A stretch of DNA of 64,000 nt from Paenibacillus alkaliterrae. Its GTDB lineage: Bacteria; Bacillota; Bacilli; Paenibacillales; Paenibacillaceae. This document shows, in pieces, positions 16,612-25,290 of the stretch. The notes under the pieces are model-generated. The model searched no databases and was not told the origin of the DNA. It saw only the letters and a program-made list of their open reading frames with translations. Location of the stretch: NCBI RefSeq assembly GCF_021532375.1, contig NZ_JAKGAP010000013.1:1-64000 (forward strand). Direction: 5' to 3'. The stretch's first letter is position 1. Every line of letters starts with the position of its first letter. Made by a program: the position numbers and the translations under genes.

Positions 16612-17133
16612 TTATCTCTCAATCATTTTCGTCCAGAAGCCGCCTTTGAATTGTCTTGGCTCGTGGGAAATAACGAATGCCCGCGGCGCTTCTGCCGCTA
16701 TGCTGTCCATCAGCTTTTTCTCGTTGCTCCTCTTCACGAGTACTTGCATGACCAACCGTTTGCCGTCCCGGCCATCCGCAGCCCAAGACGTCACGCCATA
16801 GCCGAAGCTTCTTAGCTTGTCCGGCAGCTTGGTTTCAACCGAATTGGTGATCACTTGAACGACGGAATAGCCAAGCGCCATATATTCCTCTATCCGGCTT
16901 CCCAGATAGACGCCCGCGCCGAAGCCGAGACAATAAGCAGCCATATTTACAGGATTGGATAGGTTCTGAAGAACCAGGTTCAAGCCCGCCAAGTAAATAA
17001 AAACCTCGAACATCGCAAGGAGGGACGCCGCGCCTCTTCTTCCCTTTATCGAGAAGATAAGGCGCAGCGTAAACAAAGACACGTAAGCGATATTAATGCC
17101 GATGATCGACCCGACCAGGAGCAACGTGCTCAT
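16612..17133 (-). CDS. UPF0316 membrane protein (DUF5698/DUF2179)
   Basis: 173 residues. Three N-terminal membrane helices (about 5-27, 38-58, 64-80) precede a soluble DUF2179-type domain (about 95-170) with YSVVQVITNSVETKLPDKL and GYGVTSWAADGRDGKRL. The family's function is unknown; DUF2179 domains may bind nucleotides. It starts 4 bases after the ectD stop, so it is probably co-transcribed with the ectoine genes, an unusual neighbour for them. The start ATG at 17133 lies in the ectD end region, with GCGATGAGC in place of a clear ribosome binding site, suggesting translational coupling. Confidence 0.9.
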   Translation of the reverse strand: MSTLLLVGSIIGINIAYVSLFTLRLIFSIKGRRGAASLLAMFEVFIYLAGLNLVLQNLSNPVNMAAYCLGFGAGVYLGSRIEEYMALGYSVVQVITNSVETKLPDKLRSFGYGVTSWAADGRDGKRLVMQVLVKRSNEKKLMDSIAAEAPRAFVISHEPRQFKGGFWTKMIER

Positions 17134-17136
17134 CGC

Positions 17137-18045
17137 TTACTCTCGCGAAGCGATGTAGCGAGGACGCGGCTTCTGACCGGAGTAAGGCTCCTGAAGTTTA
17201 TTTTCCTTACTATTATAAACAAGAAAAACGTTGCTTCGCGGATCTGGCGAAATGTTGCTGTTAGAGCCGTGCATCGTATTGCAATCGAACAAAACGATGG
17301 AGCCCGCTTTGCCGGTAATCGTATGGATTCCGCCCTCCTTGCTTAACATCTCCAGACTATCCGGATCGGGAACGCCGTATTCCTGGCGGCGAAGCGATTG
17401 CTTGAAATGGTTATCGGGCGTCCTCCCTACACAGGAAATAAATTTCGTGTGGGATCCGGGAATGACCATCAAAGGTCCATTATGCTGAAAGTTATCCGTG
17501 AGTGATATGGAGCAGCTGAACGCACGCATGGAAGGCATTCCATCCTCCACATGCCAGGTCTCGAAATCGGAGTGCCAATAAAATTCTTTACCCGTAAAGC
17601 CCGGTTTGAAATTAATGCGGGATTGGTGAATATAAGTATCGGAGCCCAGCAAATAATTCGCAATGGCTACGAGCCTCGGGTGGGCAGCAAGCTGCTTTAA
17701 ACGTTCATTGTTGTCATGAACAGCGAAGACCGACCGCACTTCTCTGCTCTCCGGCTCCAATATGACATGCTCCGCTTCTTCCTCGCGGTATACGTCGTTT
17801 AGCTTTTTCAATTCGGACCGCCATTCGGACAAATCCTTTTCCGAGAAAAATGAATCCAAAACCAAGAAGCCGTTTTTCTCGTAAAAATCGGATTGCTCTC
17901 TGCTCAAAGGACTTTGCTCCGACCATTCCGAATAGAGAACGGCATCCTTACGCTTCAACACTGCCGGCTTATCCTTGACTCTGGAAGGATACTTATCTTT
18001 TGCACCTTGTTTTACCATTTTCTCTTCATTTGCGATTGGATTCAT
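17137..18045 (-). CDS. ectD: Ectoine 5-hydroxylase
   Basis: 302 residues, the normal EctD length. The 2-oxoglutarate/Fe(II) dioxygenase signature is present: FYWHSDFETWHVEDGMPSM supplies the His and Asp iron ligands and MHGSNSN the distal His; GPLMVIPGSHTKFI is conserved. It converts ectoine to 5-hydroxyectoine in the cytosol using O2 and 2-oxoglutarate. ATG at 18045 is preferred over GTG at 18054 since GAGGAG stands 8 bases before it. It follows ectC by 25 bases. Confidence 0.97.
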   Translation of the reverse strand: MNPIANEEKMVKQGAKDKYPSRVKDKPAVLKRKDAVLYSEWSEQSPLSREQSDFYEKNGFLVLDSFFSEKDLSEWRSELKKLNDVYREEEAEHVILEPESREVRSVFAVHDNNERLKQLAAHPRLVAIANYLLGSDTYIHQSRINFKPGFTGKEFYWHSDFETWHVEDGMPSMRAFSCSISLTDNFQHNGPLMVIPGSHTKFISCVGRTPDNHFKQSLRRQEYGVPDPDSLEMLSKEGGIHTITGKAGSIVLFDCNTMHGSNSNISPDPRSNVFLVYNSKENKLQEPYSGQKPRPRYIASRE

Positions 18046-18070
18046 AGCAATCACTCCTCGTAGATTGGGA

Positions 18071-18457
18071 TTAGTTGGCTTCTACTAAAGGATAAACACC
18101 GTCTGCGTCATGCACTTCATCGCCCGTTAGCGGAGGGTTGAACACGCAGACCATTCTCATTTGACTGTTGGCACGAAGCAGATGCTTCTCGTGGCCATTG
18201 AGCGCATACAGCGTTCCCGCTTTTATCGGGTACGTTTCTCCTCCGACGACCTCTATTTCGCCATCGCCCTCGACGCAATATACGGCTTCAACATGATTGC
18301 GATACCAAATAAGGGTTTCGGTTCCTTCTTTAATCAGCGTATCGTGCATGGAGAAGCCCATCCCATCTTTCTTAAGAAGCAGTCTTCGGGAATTCCAGCT
18401 TTGCGTATCGATATCGTCCTTCGTTTGAATGACGTCATCCAAATGTTTTACGATCAT
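18071..18457 (-). CDS. ectC: L-ectoine synthase
   Basis: 128 residues, the standard length of this cupin enzyme. The start IVKHLDDVIQTKDDI and the cupin segments WYRNHVEAVYCVEGDGEIE and GTLYALNGHEKHLLRA carry the metal and substrate residues. It closes N-gamma-acetyl-2,4-diaminobutyrate to ectoine by water elimination. It lies 51 bases after ectB and 25 before ectD in one operon. Confidence 0.97.
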   Translation of the reverse strand: MIVKHLDDVIQTKDDIDTQSWNSRRLLLKKDGMGFSMHDTLIKEGTETLIWYRNHVEAVYCVEGDGEIEVVGGETYPIKAGTLYALNGHEKHLLRANSQMRMVCVFNPPLTGDEVHDADGVYPLVEAN

Positions 18458-18508
18458 TTTCCGGACACCTTCCTAATCTTCGTTATGTTGAAATAAGCAT
18501 TTGCGACA

Positions 18509-19840
18509 TTAAACTTTTACTTCTACTTTGTCCGTTGTCACCACGACTTTGCGGCCAGCTTCATTTTCAGTCACGGTCTTCAGCGCGCGCTCTATGATGG
18601 CGAGCCCCTGCTTCAACACTTCGTCCTCTATCGTTAACGGCGGCATAAGCTTCGCTACTTCGTCGAAGGGTCCCGAGGTTTCCATGATCAAGCCGTTATG
18701 GAATGCTTCTTTACATACTTTTGAGGCCATCTCCGGTTCATGGAAGCTCATCCCTTGTATGAATCCCATCCCTTTTATTTCGCTTATCCATTCCGGATAG
18801 TCCGCCGCAAGCCTGCTCAGGCAAGTATGGATGACGTCGGACTTACGCTTTATTTCCTTTTGAAAAGTATGCGACTCCCAATAACGGAGCGCTTCGGTAG
18901 CAGCTACGAAGCCAAGATTATTGCCGCGGAACGTCCCGTTATGCTCGCCAGGACTCCAGATATCATGCTCAGGTTTTATCAGCGTCAGCGCAAGCGGAAG
19001 CCCGTAGCCGCCGATCGATTTCGACAAGCAGACGATATCCGGTAGAATGCCCGAATCCTCGAAGCTAAAGAAGGTTCCCGTACGGCCGCAGCCCATTTGT
19101 ACGTCATCGACGATGAGCAGCATTTGATGCTTGCGGCAAATCTGCTCCACCTTCCGCAGCCAAGACGCGGAAGCGCGATTAAGACCGCCTTCGCCCTGCA
19201 AAGTTTCCAATATAACCGCTGCCGGCAGATCGATTCCGCTGCCCGGATCGTCGAGAAGCTTCTCCAGCATCGCTGACGTATCTATCGAGTCTCCGAAATA
19301 GCCATCGTACGGCATAAAGGTCGTGCCGCTTAAAGGCAAGCCGGCGCCAGCTCGTTTAAACCGATTGCCCGTTGCAGACAGGGATCCTTGCGTCATCCCG
19401 TGAAACGCGTTCGTGAAACAAACAATATTTGTTCTGCCCGTCACTTTACGCGCTGTTTTCAAAGCACTTTCCACCGTATTCGTACCTGTAGGGCCTGGAA
19501 ACATCACCTTATACTGAAGTCCCCGCGGCTCCAGAATCGTCCTATTAAACGTTAAGAGAAAGTTTTCTTTCGCTTTCGTAGCCATATCCAAGCTATGAGC
19601 GACTCCGTCCTCCAGCAAATAATCGATCAGCTTTGTCCGAATGCGGGAATCATTGTGCCCGTAATTCAATGCTCCTGCCCCTGCAAAGAAATCAATGTAG
19701 CTTTTGCCGTTTACATCCTGCATTTTTGCATTGCTTGCCGTCGTAAATACGGTTTGAAAGCTGCGGCAATAGCTGCGCACCTCGGATTCCATTTGGTTAA
19801 AAACGTTCATGTTATTTGTTTTATCCTGTATGTGATCCAT
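18509..19840 (-). CDS. ectB: Diaminobutyrate--2-oxoglutarate aminotransferase
   Basis: 443 residues of class-III PLP aminotransferases. The PLP pocket is seen at [20 protein letters not shown], the cofactor Asp at [14 protein letters not shown], and the Schiff-base Lys at [14 protein letters not shown]. It makes L-2,4-diaminobutyrate from aspartate semialdehyde and glutamate, the first ectoine step. ATG at 19840 follows GGGAGG at 6 bases. The gap to ectA is 38 bases. Confidence 0.97.
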   Translation of the reverse strand: MDHIQDKTNNMNVFNQMESEVRSYCRSFQTVFTTASNAKMQDVNGKSYIDFFAGAGALNYGHNDSRIRTKLIDYLLEDGVAHSLDMATKAKENFLLTFNRTILEPRGLQYKVMFPGPTGTNTVESALKTARKVTGRTNIVCFTNAFHGMTQGSLSATGNRFKRAGAGLPLSGTTFMPYDGYFGDSIDTSAMLEKLLDDPGSGIDLPAAVILETLQGEGGLNRASASWLRKVEQICRKHQMLLIVDDVQMGCGRTGTFFSFEDSGILPDIVCLSKSIGGYGLPLALTLIKPEHDIWSPGEHNGTFRGNNLGFVAATEALRYWESHTFQKEIKRKSDVIHTCLSRLAADYPEWISEIKGMGFIQGMSFHEPEMASKVCKEAFHNGLIMETSGPFDEVAKLMPPLTIEDEVLKQGLAIIERALKTVTENEAGRKVVVTTDKVEVKV

Positions 19841-19878
19841 TTTAAAACCTCCCCGTTTGTAGTTAGAAATTACCAGGT

Positions 19879-20391
19879 CTAGCGCCGGTCTCTAAGCGGA
19901 CCAATTCGATACAACAGCTCTGGCTCATGGTTCATCCCTTCGGGAAAAAGGTTTTGCCCGTAATGTTCAACTACTTTACATTCGGTTCCGTGTTCCCCCG
20001 CTAGTCCCGTAAATAGCTTTCCGGAAGGAATATTGTCTGGCCCGACGGTCGCTTCAACAAAACGGATATGCTTATTTTCTTTACGGTCCAATAGCTCCTG
20101 CAGCATGGCTTTGGCTATCCCTCGTCCCCTTGCATGCTCATTGACGGCAACCTGCCAAACAAAAAGGGTATCTGACTTATCGGGTCGCCGATAAGCTGAC
20201 ATAAAGCCGATAATCTCCGTGCTCCTGCAGGCGACTGCACATGTTTCTTTAAAAATATCGCAAAGCATGATGTAGCAGTAAGAGGAATTCAAGTCCAGCG
20301 TACCTGCTTCCTTTATAAGCCGCCAAACGGCTGATCCGTCGCTTTCTGTTGTCGCGCGTACTTGAATGGCTTCATTCGCAAAAATCTTCAA
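19879..20391 (-). CDS. ectA: L-2,4-diaminobutyric acid acetyltransferase
   Basis: 170 residues with a GNAT fold: [20 protein letters not shown] is the acetyl-CoA loop, and [20 protein letters not shown] is characteristic of EctA. It acetylates diaminobutyrate at N-gamma. Translation begins with TTG at 20391, 7 bases after GGGAGGTG. It follows ehuA by 43 bases, with no terminator between, so uptake and synthesis genes appear to be one transcript. Confidence 0.96.
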   Translation of the reverse strand: MKIFANEAIQVRATTESDGSAVWRLIKEAGTLDLNSSYCYIMLCDIFKETCAVACRSTEIIGFMSAYRRPDKSDTLFVWQVAVNEHARGRGIAKAMLQELLDRKENKHIRFVEATVGPDNIPSGKLFTGLAGEHGTECKVVEHYGQNLFPEGMNHEPELLYRIGPLRDRR

Positions 20392-20434
20392 CCTTTACAC
20401 CTCCCTTATAGCAGCAGCTTCATAGGCCATTCGT

Positions 20435-21289
20435 TTATAAAAATCGTTTCAAAAAAGCTTGCAGCCGTTCGCTTTGCGGATTAGTAAAAATGTCCTCGGG
20501 AGTGCCTTGCTCGACGATAAGTCCATCCGCTCCGAATACAACGCGATCCGCTACCTCGCGGGCAAATTCCATTTCGTGCGTAATAAGCATCATCGCCATT
20601 TGACCTTCATCGGCAATTTCTTTAATTACGAACAATACTTCGCCGACAAGCTCCGGATCGAGAGCGGATGTTACTTCATCGAATACCATGACCTTAGGCT
20701 GCATGACTAGCGCTCTTGCAATGGCAACCCGTTGCTTTTGTCCGCCGGACAGCTGCGAAGGATAGACTTGTAGCTTCTGGTCCAGCCCAACCTTGCGAAG
20801 CATCATGATCGCCTGTTCCTCCGCCTCTTCCTTCGTAAGCTTAAGAACGGAGCGCGGCGCCATGGAAACGTTGTTCAGCACACTCATATGCGGGAAGAGG
20901 TTGAAATGCTGAAATACCATTCCTACTTTGCTGCGCATTTTTCGCAAATGCTTTTCATTCGCGCGGATCCGTTTCCCCTTCAACTCCGTTTGCCACAACG
21001 GCTCGTCATCGATCAATATCGTCCCTGATGTCGGTTCTTCCAGTGTCATTAACATGCGGCCCAGCGTAGTCTTACCGGAACCGCTAGGGCCAATGAGGGC
21101 GATTTTTTCACCCGGATAAATGTCTAAATCGATTCCTTTAATAACATGCAGATCGCCGAAACTTTTCTGTATCGATTGATAACTAACTATCGGATTCGGC
21201 TTTGCCGAAGCTGCATGCAGGGATGACGGTTCAATGTGAAGCGTGCTTTCCGGTTCGGTCATAAAACTCTTATCCAGCTGTGCATTCAT
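20435..21289 (-). CDS. ehuA: Ectoine/hydroxyectoine ABC transporter ATP-binding protein
   Basis: 284 residues, polar amino acid transporter ATPase family. Walker [13 protein letters not shown]-loop [13 protein letters not shown], signature [15 protein letters not shown] and Walker [14 protein letters not shown] are intact. About 30 extra N-terminal residues precede the usual start of the domain. It energises the EhuCD permease. Assignment to ectoine rests on linkage with ectABCD. Its start overlaps the ehuD stop by four bases. Confidence 0.92.
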   Translation of the reverse strand: MNAQLDKSFMTEPESTLHIEPSSLHAASAKPNPIVSYQSIQKSFGDLHVIKGIDLDIYPGEKIALIGPSGSGKTTLGRMLMTLEEPTSGTILIDDEPLWQTELKGKRIRANEKHLRKMRSKVGMVFQHFNLFPHMSVLNNVSMAPRSVLKLTKEEAEEQAIMMLRKVGLDQKLQVYPSQLSGGQKQRVAIARALVMQPKVMVFDEVTSALDPELVGEVLFVIKEIADEGQMAMMLITHEMEFAREVADRVVFGADGLIVEQGTPEDIFTNPQSERLQAFLKRFL

Positions 21290-21966
21290 CGTTTTCCTCC
21301 TCCCCCGGGATTCTCTCTTTGCGACAGACGATTCTCCAAACGGCGTACGCCGATTGAAAAAATCAAGCTGACGACTAAGAAGATGAGACCGACAATGGTG
21401 TAGGGCTCAAAGACGCGGTAGGAAGCAGATACTTCAGTTTTCGCGGTCAGAAGAAGCTCCACAAGCGTGATAGCCATCAAGGTCGGCGTCTCTTTAAAGA
21501 TCACGATTAAATAATTGCCCATCACCGGGACAACAGGCGGCAGTGCTTGCGGCAAAATAACAGATAGCCATGTCTTTCTCTTCGATAAATGAAGCGCCGT
21601 TGCTGCCTCCCACTGTCCGCGGGGTACCGCATCGATACCGGAACGGAATACTTCGGACATATAGGTGCCGTAATGGAGACCAAGCGCGATGACGCCCGTT
21701 ATAAACGCCGACATCGCGAAGGACGTAAGCATCGGAACGCTGAAATAAAGAAAAAAGACTTGAACGAGCAGCGGCGTGCTGCGGATAAATTCAACGATCG
21801 CACGGGAGGTCCATCTAATCGGCCAGAAAGCCGAGCGGCCGGCAAGCGCGAATAGAAGACCGAAAACGATCGAAAGCGTGAACCCGAGAAAAGCAGCGCC
21901 TAATGTAACGGGAAAGGCTTTTAGAAAAACCGGAAGCAGCTCTATAACATAATCCCAATTCCACAT
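21286..21966 (-). CDS. ehuD: Ectoine/hydroxyectoine ABC transporter permease
   Basis: 226 residues from ATG at 21966, where GGAGGTG stands 8 bases upstream; an in-frame ATG at 22002 would overlap ehuC. It is an HisM/GlnP-type permease with about five membrane helices and the EAA loop [20 protein letters not shown]. It pairs with EhuC in the membrane. Confidence 0.92.
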   Translation of the reverse strand: MWNWDYVIELLPVFLKAFPVTLGAAFLGFTLSIVFGLLFALAGRSAFWPIRWTSRAIVEFIRSTPLLVQVFFLYFSVPMLTSFAMSAFITGVIALGLHYGTYMSEVFRSGIDAVPRGQWEAATALHLSKRKTWLSVILPQALPPVVPVMGNYLIVIFKETPTLMAITLVELLLTAKTEVSASYRVFEPYTIVGLIFLVVSLIFSIGVRRLENRLSQRENPGGGGKR

Positions 21967-21973
21967 TTTCTTT

Positions 21974-22624
21974 TCACCTCCAAACCGTAAGCTTGCGCTC
22001 AAGCAAGCGGGCCGTTACGGAGATGAAGGACGATAGCACAAAGTAAATGAGTAACAGTAACCCGAATATGTGCGGCGTCCAAATGTAATAGTTATTCCTC
22101 AATATCATCGCTTCGAATGTTAAATCAGACAGCGTAATAAAGTATACAAGCGATGTCGACTTCAATAATTCGATCATTAGGTTGCCGAAGGGCGGTATCA
22201 TTCTTGCAGCCGCCTGGGGCAAAATAATACGAACCATTCTTTTGTTTCCTGATAAATTCAGCGCAATGCCCGCTTCATGCTGCCCCTTTGATACAGCAGC
22301 AATGGTGCTTCTCACGATCTCCGCACCATAGGCGCCTACATTTAATCCGATGGCCAGCACCGCCGCCATAAGCTTGGAAAGCTCAATATCAAGAAATGGC
22401 AGTGCGAAATAGACCCAAAATAATAGAACCAGCAAGGAACAGGCCCGGAAAATTTCTACGTAACCTTTAGCGAACCCTCTAACGAACACATATCGGGATA
22501 TGCTGCCAAGACCCGCCGCTATGGCAAGCAGCAATGAAACGATCGCAGATAATAGGGCTACTTGAATGGTAATAATCGTGCCGTCAAGCAATAAAGGCAG
22601 CCATTCGAGCAATGGCATGTTCAT
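21974..22624 (-). CDS. ehuC: Ectoine/hydroxyectoine ABC transporter permease
   Basis: 216 residues from ATG at 22624, one base beyond the ehuB stop. It has five membrane helices of the polar amino acid permease type, and the EAA loop GQHEAGIALNLSGNKRMVRI contacts EhuA. The tight spacing to ehuB and ehuD supports one operon. The ribosome binding site is weak, as expected for coupled translation. Confidence 0.92.
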   Translation of the reverse strand: MNMPLLEWLPLLLDGTIITIQVALLSAIVSLLLAIAAGLGSISRYVFVRGFAKGYVEIFRACSLLVLLFWVYFALPFLDIELSKLMAAVLAIGLNVGAYGAEIVRSTIAAVSKGQHEAGIALNLSGNKRMVRIILPQAAARMIPPFGNLMIELLKSTSLVYFITLSDLTFEAMILRNNYYIWTPHIFGLLLLIYFVLSSFISVTARLLERKLTVWR

Positions 22625-22625
22625 C

Positions 22626-23489
22626 TCAAGCCTTGCAGAGCTGTTTAGCTGTAGCATCCTGTGGAAGCTCCTGCTCTGTGAATCCGAATTGTTTTAAAAT
22701 CTCCAGCAGCTCGCCGGATTCTTTCATTTTGTTAAGCTCGGCATTATACGCCTCTTGGAAGGCCTCGTCGCCAAATCGAAATGCAGTGGCGCCGTAACCG
22801 CGAACGCTCTCACCATCTACAGTAGGCTGCTCGAAATTCATGACGCGTTCCAATCCGCTATCATTCGCCGCATCCAGACGCGATTGCAAAGCAGGTCCTG
22901 TCATGGTCATTGCATCGGCGCGTCCCGATTGCAGTGCGCTGATAGCCGCATCCTGATCGGGCACTTGAAGCAGCTGTTCCTCCGAAACGCCGGAAGCCTT
23001 CAAGTAATCCACTTCGATTGCTCCAGCCATAACCGCTACCTTCGAATCCGGCTGCTCCGCTATCGCTTCATAGCTGTTTAATCCAAGCGGATTTCCTGCT
23101 TTAACGGCTAGCGCCTCTCCTATGCTGTATTCCGGATCTGCAAACAATACGGCTTCACAACGATTTTCATTAATGAACATGCCGGCCGTTATCAAGTCAA
23201 ATCGCTCGGCTTGCAGCCCCGCAATCAAAGAGGTGAATTCCGTCAATTCCCCTCTTAATTCTTCAATCCCCAGTCGTTTCAAAATAACGCGTGCAATCTC
23301 CACCGCTTCCCCCGTTAATTCGCCGCTCTCGTTTTTATAGGCGTACGGGTTCTCATTCGCGAAGCCCACTGTTATGTACCCCTGTTCCTTTGCTTGTGAC
23401 AACGTATCCGTTTCTCCACCGTTGTTGTTTCCGCATGCGGCTAATAACAGCATCGGCATTGCCAATAAAACGGCTAAAGCTTTCTTCAC
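22626..23489 (-). CDS. ehuB: Ectoine/hydroxyectoine-binding lipoprotein
   Basis: About 287 residues from GTG at 23489 (ATG at 23501 is possible but its AGGAAGAGG abuts the start). A signal peptide ends in the lipobox LLLAAC (Cys19), then family-3 solute-binding features: GYITVGFANENPYAYKNESG, ITAGMFINENRCEAVLFADP and YGATAFRFGDEAFQEAYN. It captures ectoines outside the membrane for EhuCDA. It is the first gene of the uptake/synthesis operon, about 210 bases behind a promoter, with a structured leader. Confidence 0.92.
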   Translation of the reverse strand: MKKALAVLLAMPMLLLAACGNNNGGETDTLSQAKEQGYITVGFANENPYAYKNESGELTGEAVEIARVILKRLGIEELRGELTEFTSLIAGLQAERFDLITAGMFINENRCEAVLFADPEYSIGEALAVKAGNPLGLNSYEAIAEQPDSKVAVMAGAIEVDYLKASGVSEEQLLQVPDQDAAISALQSGRADAMTMTGPALQSRLDAANDSGLERVMNFEQPTVDGESVRGYGATAFRFGDEAFQEAYNAELNKMKESGELLEILKQFGFTEQELPQDATAKQLCKA

Positions 23490-23599
23490 GTATTCCCACA
23501 TCCTCTTCCTGTATTTTCGTGCTCCTATAAGGCTAACATCTATTTCCAGAGAGGTCATTTCCAGAATAGAGTGATAATTCAGCAAATATGAGGCTCTCC

Positions 23600-23694
23600 T
23601 TATGAGAAGGAAGGTCACCCGGCGGATTCAGCTAATTCCTCCCATATACTCCCACATCATAGGGAAGACGGCAGTTTAAGAATCCGGCGAGGTA
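23600..23694 (-). promoter_or_regulatory. Structured 5' leader of the ehu-ect operon, riboswitch candidate
   Basis: On the minus strand CGGATTC (23686-23680) pairs perfectly with GAATCCG (23629-23623), enclosing a second stem CTTCCC/GGGAGG (23667-23662 with 23643-23638); TCCTT/AAGGA forms a third near 23612-23598. Segment order (GCCGGATTCTTAAAC, then TGTGGGAG, then GGGAGGAATTAGC, then GAATCCG) resembles the ydaO/c-di-AMP riboswitch, but its highly conserved 3' CAGCTAAC block is not matched. Candidate only. Confidence 0.4.
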
Positions 23695-23710
23695 TGTTAT
23701 ATAAGTTTTA

Positions 23711-23738
23711 TTTATAATTTTACTGCAGTGCTTTTCAA
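23711..23738 (-). promoter_or_regulatory. Probable sigma-A promoter of ehuBCDA-ectABCD
   Basis: Minus strand TTGAAA (23738-23733), 16-base spacer, TATAAA (23716-23711). The start site would fall about 10 bases before the structured leader. Confidence 0.45.
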
Positions 23739-23853
23739 AAGAGATTCATCCGATCGGAAGATCGTAATTAGCCGGTTATCAGAACGTATCACTCCGTAAA
23801 AGGCCGATATTTATTATAAATCGTTATAAATTATTAAACGTGGCCAAACCGAC

Positions 23854-23893
23854 AAAAAGAGCCGTATTTGTCGAAATTCCGCAAACAGGCTCT
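23854..23893 (-). terminator. Terminator-like hairpin, gene of origin unclear
   Basis: AAGAGCC (about 23856-23862) pairs with GGCTCTT (23888-23894) with an inner TTTG/CAAA; T5 follows on the minus strand. No minus-strand gene is found to its right before 24326, so it may be left from a lost gene. Confidence 0.55.
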
Positions 23894-23901
23894 TCTAATT
23901 A

Positions 23902-23930
23902 TTGACCGTATTTAAACCATTTTCTATAAT
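23902..23930 (+). promoter_or_regulatory. Sigma-A promoter of the fluoride riboswitch
   Basis: TTGACC (23902-23907), 17-base spacer, TATAAT (23925-23930), 14 bases before the aptamer. Confidence 0.8.
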
Positions 23931-23944
23931 AATAAAGTCTAATC

Positions 23945-24021
23945 GGCGATGGAGTTCGCCATAACCGCGTTAACGCTAATGGCTCCTACCAGTCTTATTT
24001 CTGCTGGTAGGAGTTTTTTTT
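23945..24021 (+). ncRNA. Fluoride riboswitch (crcB motif) with intrinsic terminator
   Basis: The aptamer consensus is all present in order: GGCGATGGAGTTCGCC, ATAACCGC, TAATGGCTCCTACCAG (23945-23992). The segment CTCCTACCAG (23983-23992) also forms the 5' arm of a 10-bp terminator with 24004-24013, followed by T8 (24014-24021). Fluoride binding should prevent the terminator and switch expression on. The gene it governs is broken. Confidence 0.95.
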
Positions 24022-24048
24022 ATTGTCGAACCGAAGGAGCGATTTTTA

Positions 24049-24259
24049 TTGAGCATACTTATTAAATACATAACAAAATGGTTCTTGATTGCAGGGATCG
24101 TCGGCGTGGCGGCAGGCTCGGCCTCTGCCTTTTTCCTTGCAAGCCTCGAATGGGTAACAGAAGCGCGGACTACAAGCCCTTGGCTGCTCTGGCTTCTTCC
24201 GGCCGGAGGCGATTAGCTATGAAGCGCTCGGCCTATACGAAGCGCAGAAATCGAAGTAG
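24049..24259 (+). pseudogene. CLC-type (probably CLC-F fluoride/proton antiporter) remnant
   Basis: Translation would start at TTG 24049, with AAGGAG 9 bases upstream. 55 codons give a hydrophobic helix (FLIAGIVGVAAGSASAFFLA) and LEWVTEARTTSPWLLWLLP, the N-terminus of CLC channels/antiporters, then TAG at 24214. Overlapping the end, another frame reads ISYEALGLYEAQKSK and stops at 24257, which could be the old C-terminus (compare YESQ-like CLC tails, tentative). An intact CLC gene needs over 400 codons, so a large internal deletion has occurred. CLC-F proteins are a normal output of fluoride riboswitches. Confidence 0.75.
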
Positions 24260-24280
24260 CTTCGTCTCATCGATCGCATA

Positions 24281-24319
24281 AAAAAAAGGCCCGCTTCCCT
24301 TCGAGGGAAACAGGCCTTT
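24281..24319 (-). terminator. Terminator of uppP
   Basis: GGCC plus TTCCC/GGGAA stem with a TTCGA loop; on the minus strand it is followed by T8. It begins 7 bases past the uppP stop. Confidence 0.9.
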
Positions 24320-24325
24320 CGTTTC

Positions 24326-25168
24326 TTAGAAATAGACGATATAAATGACTGCCGCGAGTACAATGCGATAAATCGCAAACGGTACAAGCTTGATTTTGTT
24401 AATAAGCTTCAAGAAGTAACGAACCGAAACAATGGCAACGATAAATGCGCTTATGAAGCCTGCTATGAAGAACGGTAAAGTTTCAAGCGTGAAGTATTGC
24501 CAGTTTTTCACTATAGATAGTGCACTCGCTCCCGCCATAATCGGCACCGCCATAATAAACGTAAAATCAGCAGCAGCGCGATGGCTCATTCCGAGCAGCA
24601 CCCCTCCCGATATCGTCGAGCCCGAGCGTGAAAAGCCCGGCCATAACGCAAAGCATTGTACAAGGCCGATTGTTAGCGCCTGCTTGTACGTGATCTGGTC
24701 AACCGACTCCACCTTCGGCTTAGCCGGTCTTAGTTTATCCGCGATAATCATGAACACAGCGCCAATGACGAGACCGATCAGCACCGTTTCAATCGAGAAT
24801 AAATACTCATCGATATAATCCTCGAGCAGCAAGCCGAACACAGCTGCGGGAATAAGGCCGACGATAACATGAGTAAGCTTAAGCTTGCTTTGTCGTTCGA
24901 CATTAGCCTTACCTGTTTCCTTCTTGCCGATGCGGAGACCAAGCAGCTCAATAAAGCGGTCACGGAAAAGAATGACAACCGCTAATATGGAGCCGAGCTG
25001 AATGACGATTTTGAATGTATTCGCAACATATTTCGTCAAAAACTGCTCCGATTGGAGCCACATATCATCGACAATGACCATGTGCCCCGTGGACGATACG
25101 GGAGCAAACTCCGTCAAACCTTCCACAATTCCTAAAATAATCGCTTTTAATAGAGTTAAAAAATCCAT
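24326..25168 (-). CDS. uppP: Undecaprenyl-diphosphatase
   Basis: 280 residues, about eight membrane helices, BacA/UppP family. Both active-site motifs are present: EGLTEFAPVSSTGH (about 16-29) and PGFSRSGSTISGG (about 172-184). It dephosphorylates undecaprenyl diphosphate at the outer membrane face to recycle the lipid carrier for cell-wall synthesis; overexpression gives bacitracin resistance in relatives. ATG at 25168 follows TAGGAG. It is a single gene with its own terminator; a promoter was not pinned down. Confidence 0.96.
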   Translation of the reverse strand: MDFLTLLKAIILGIVEGLTEFAPVSSTGHMVIVDDMWLQSEQFLTKYVANTFKIVIQLGSILAVVILFRDRFIELLGLRIGKKETGKANVERQSKLKLTHVIVGLIPAAVFGLLLEDYIDEYLFSIETVLIGLVIGAVFMIIADKLRPAKPKVESVDQITYKQALTIGLVQCFALWPGFSRSGSTISGGVLLGMSHRAAADFTFIMAVPIMAGASALSIVKNWQYFTLETLPFFIAGFISAFIVAIVSVRYFLKLINKIKLVPFAIYRIVLAAVIYIVYF

Positions 25169-25290
25169 GTGCAGTGTAATCTCCTAACTTTAAGAATGGT
25201 AGAAAAGACAATATTGAACAGCTCGAAACAAATCATATCATAAAATGACCGCTCTGCAAAATCAGCAAGCTATAAAACATCCTCAACCGA

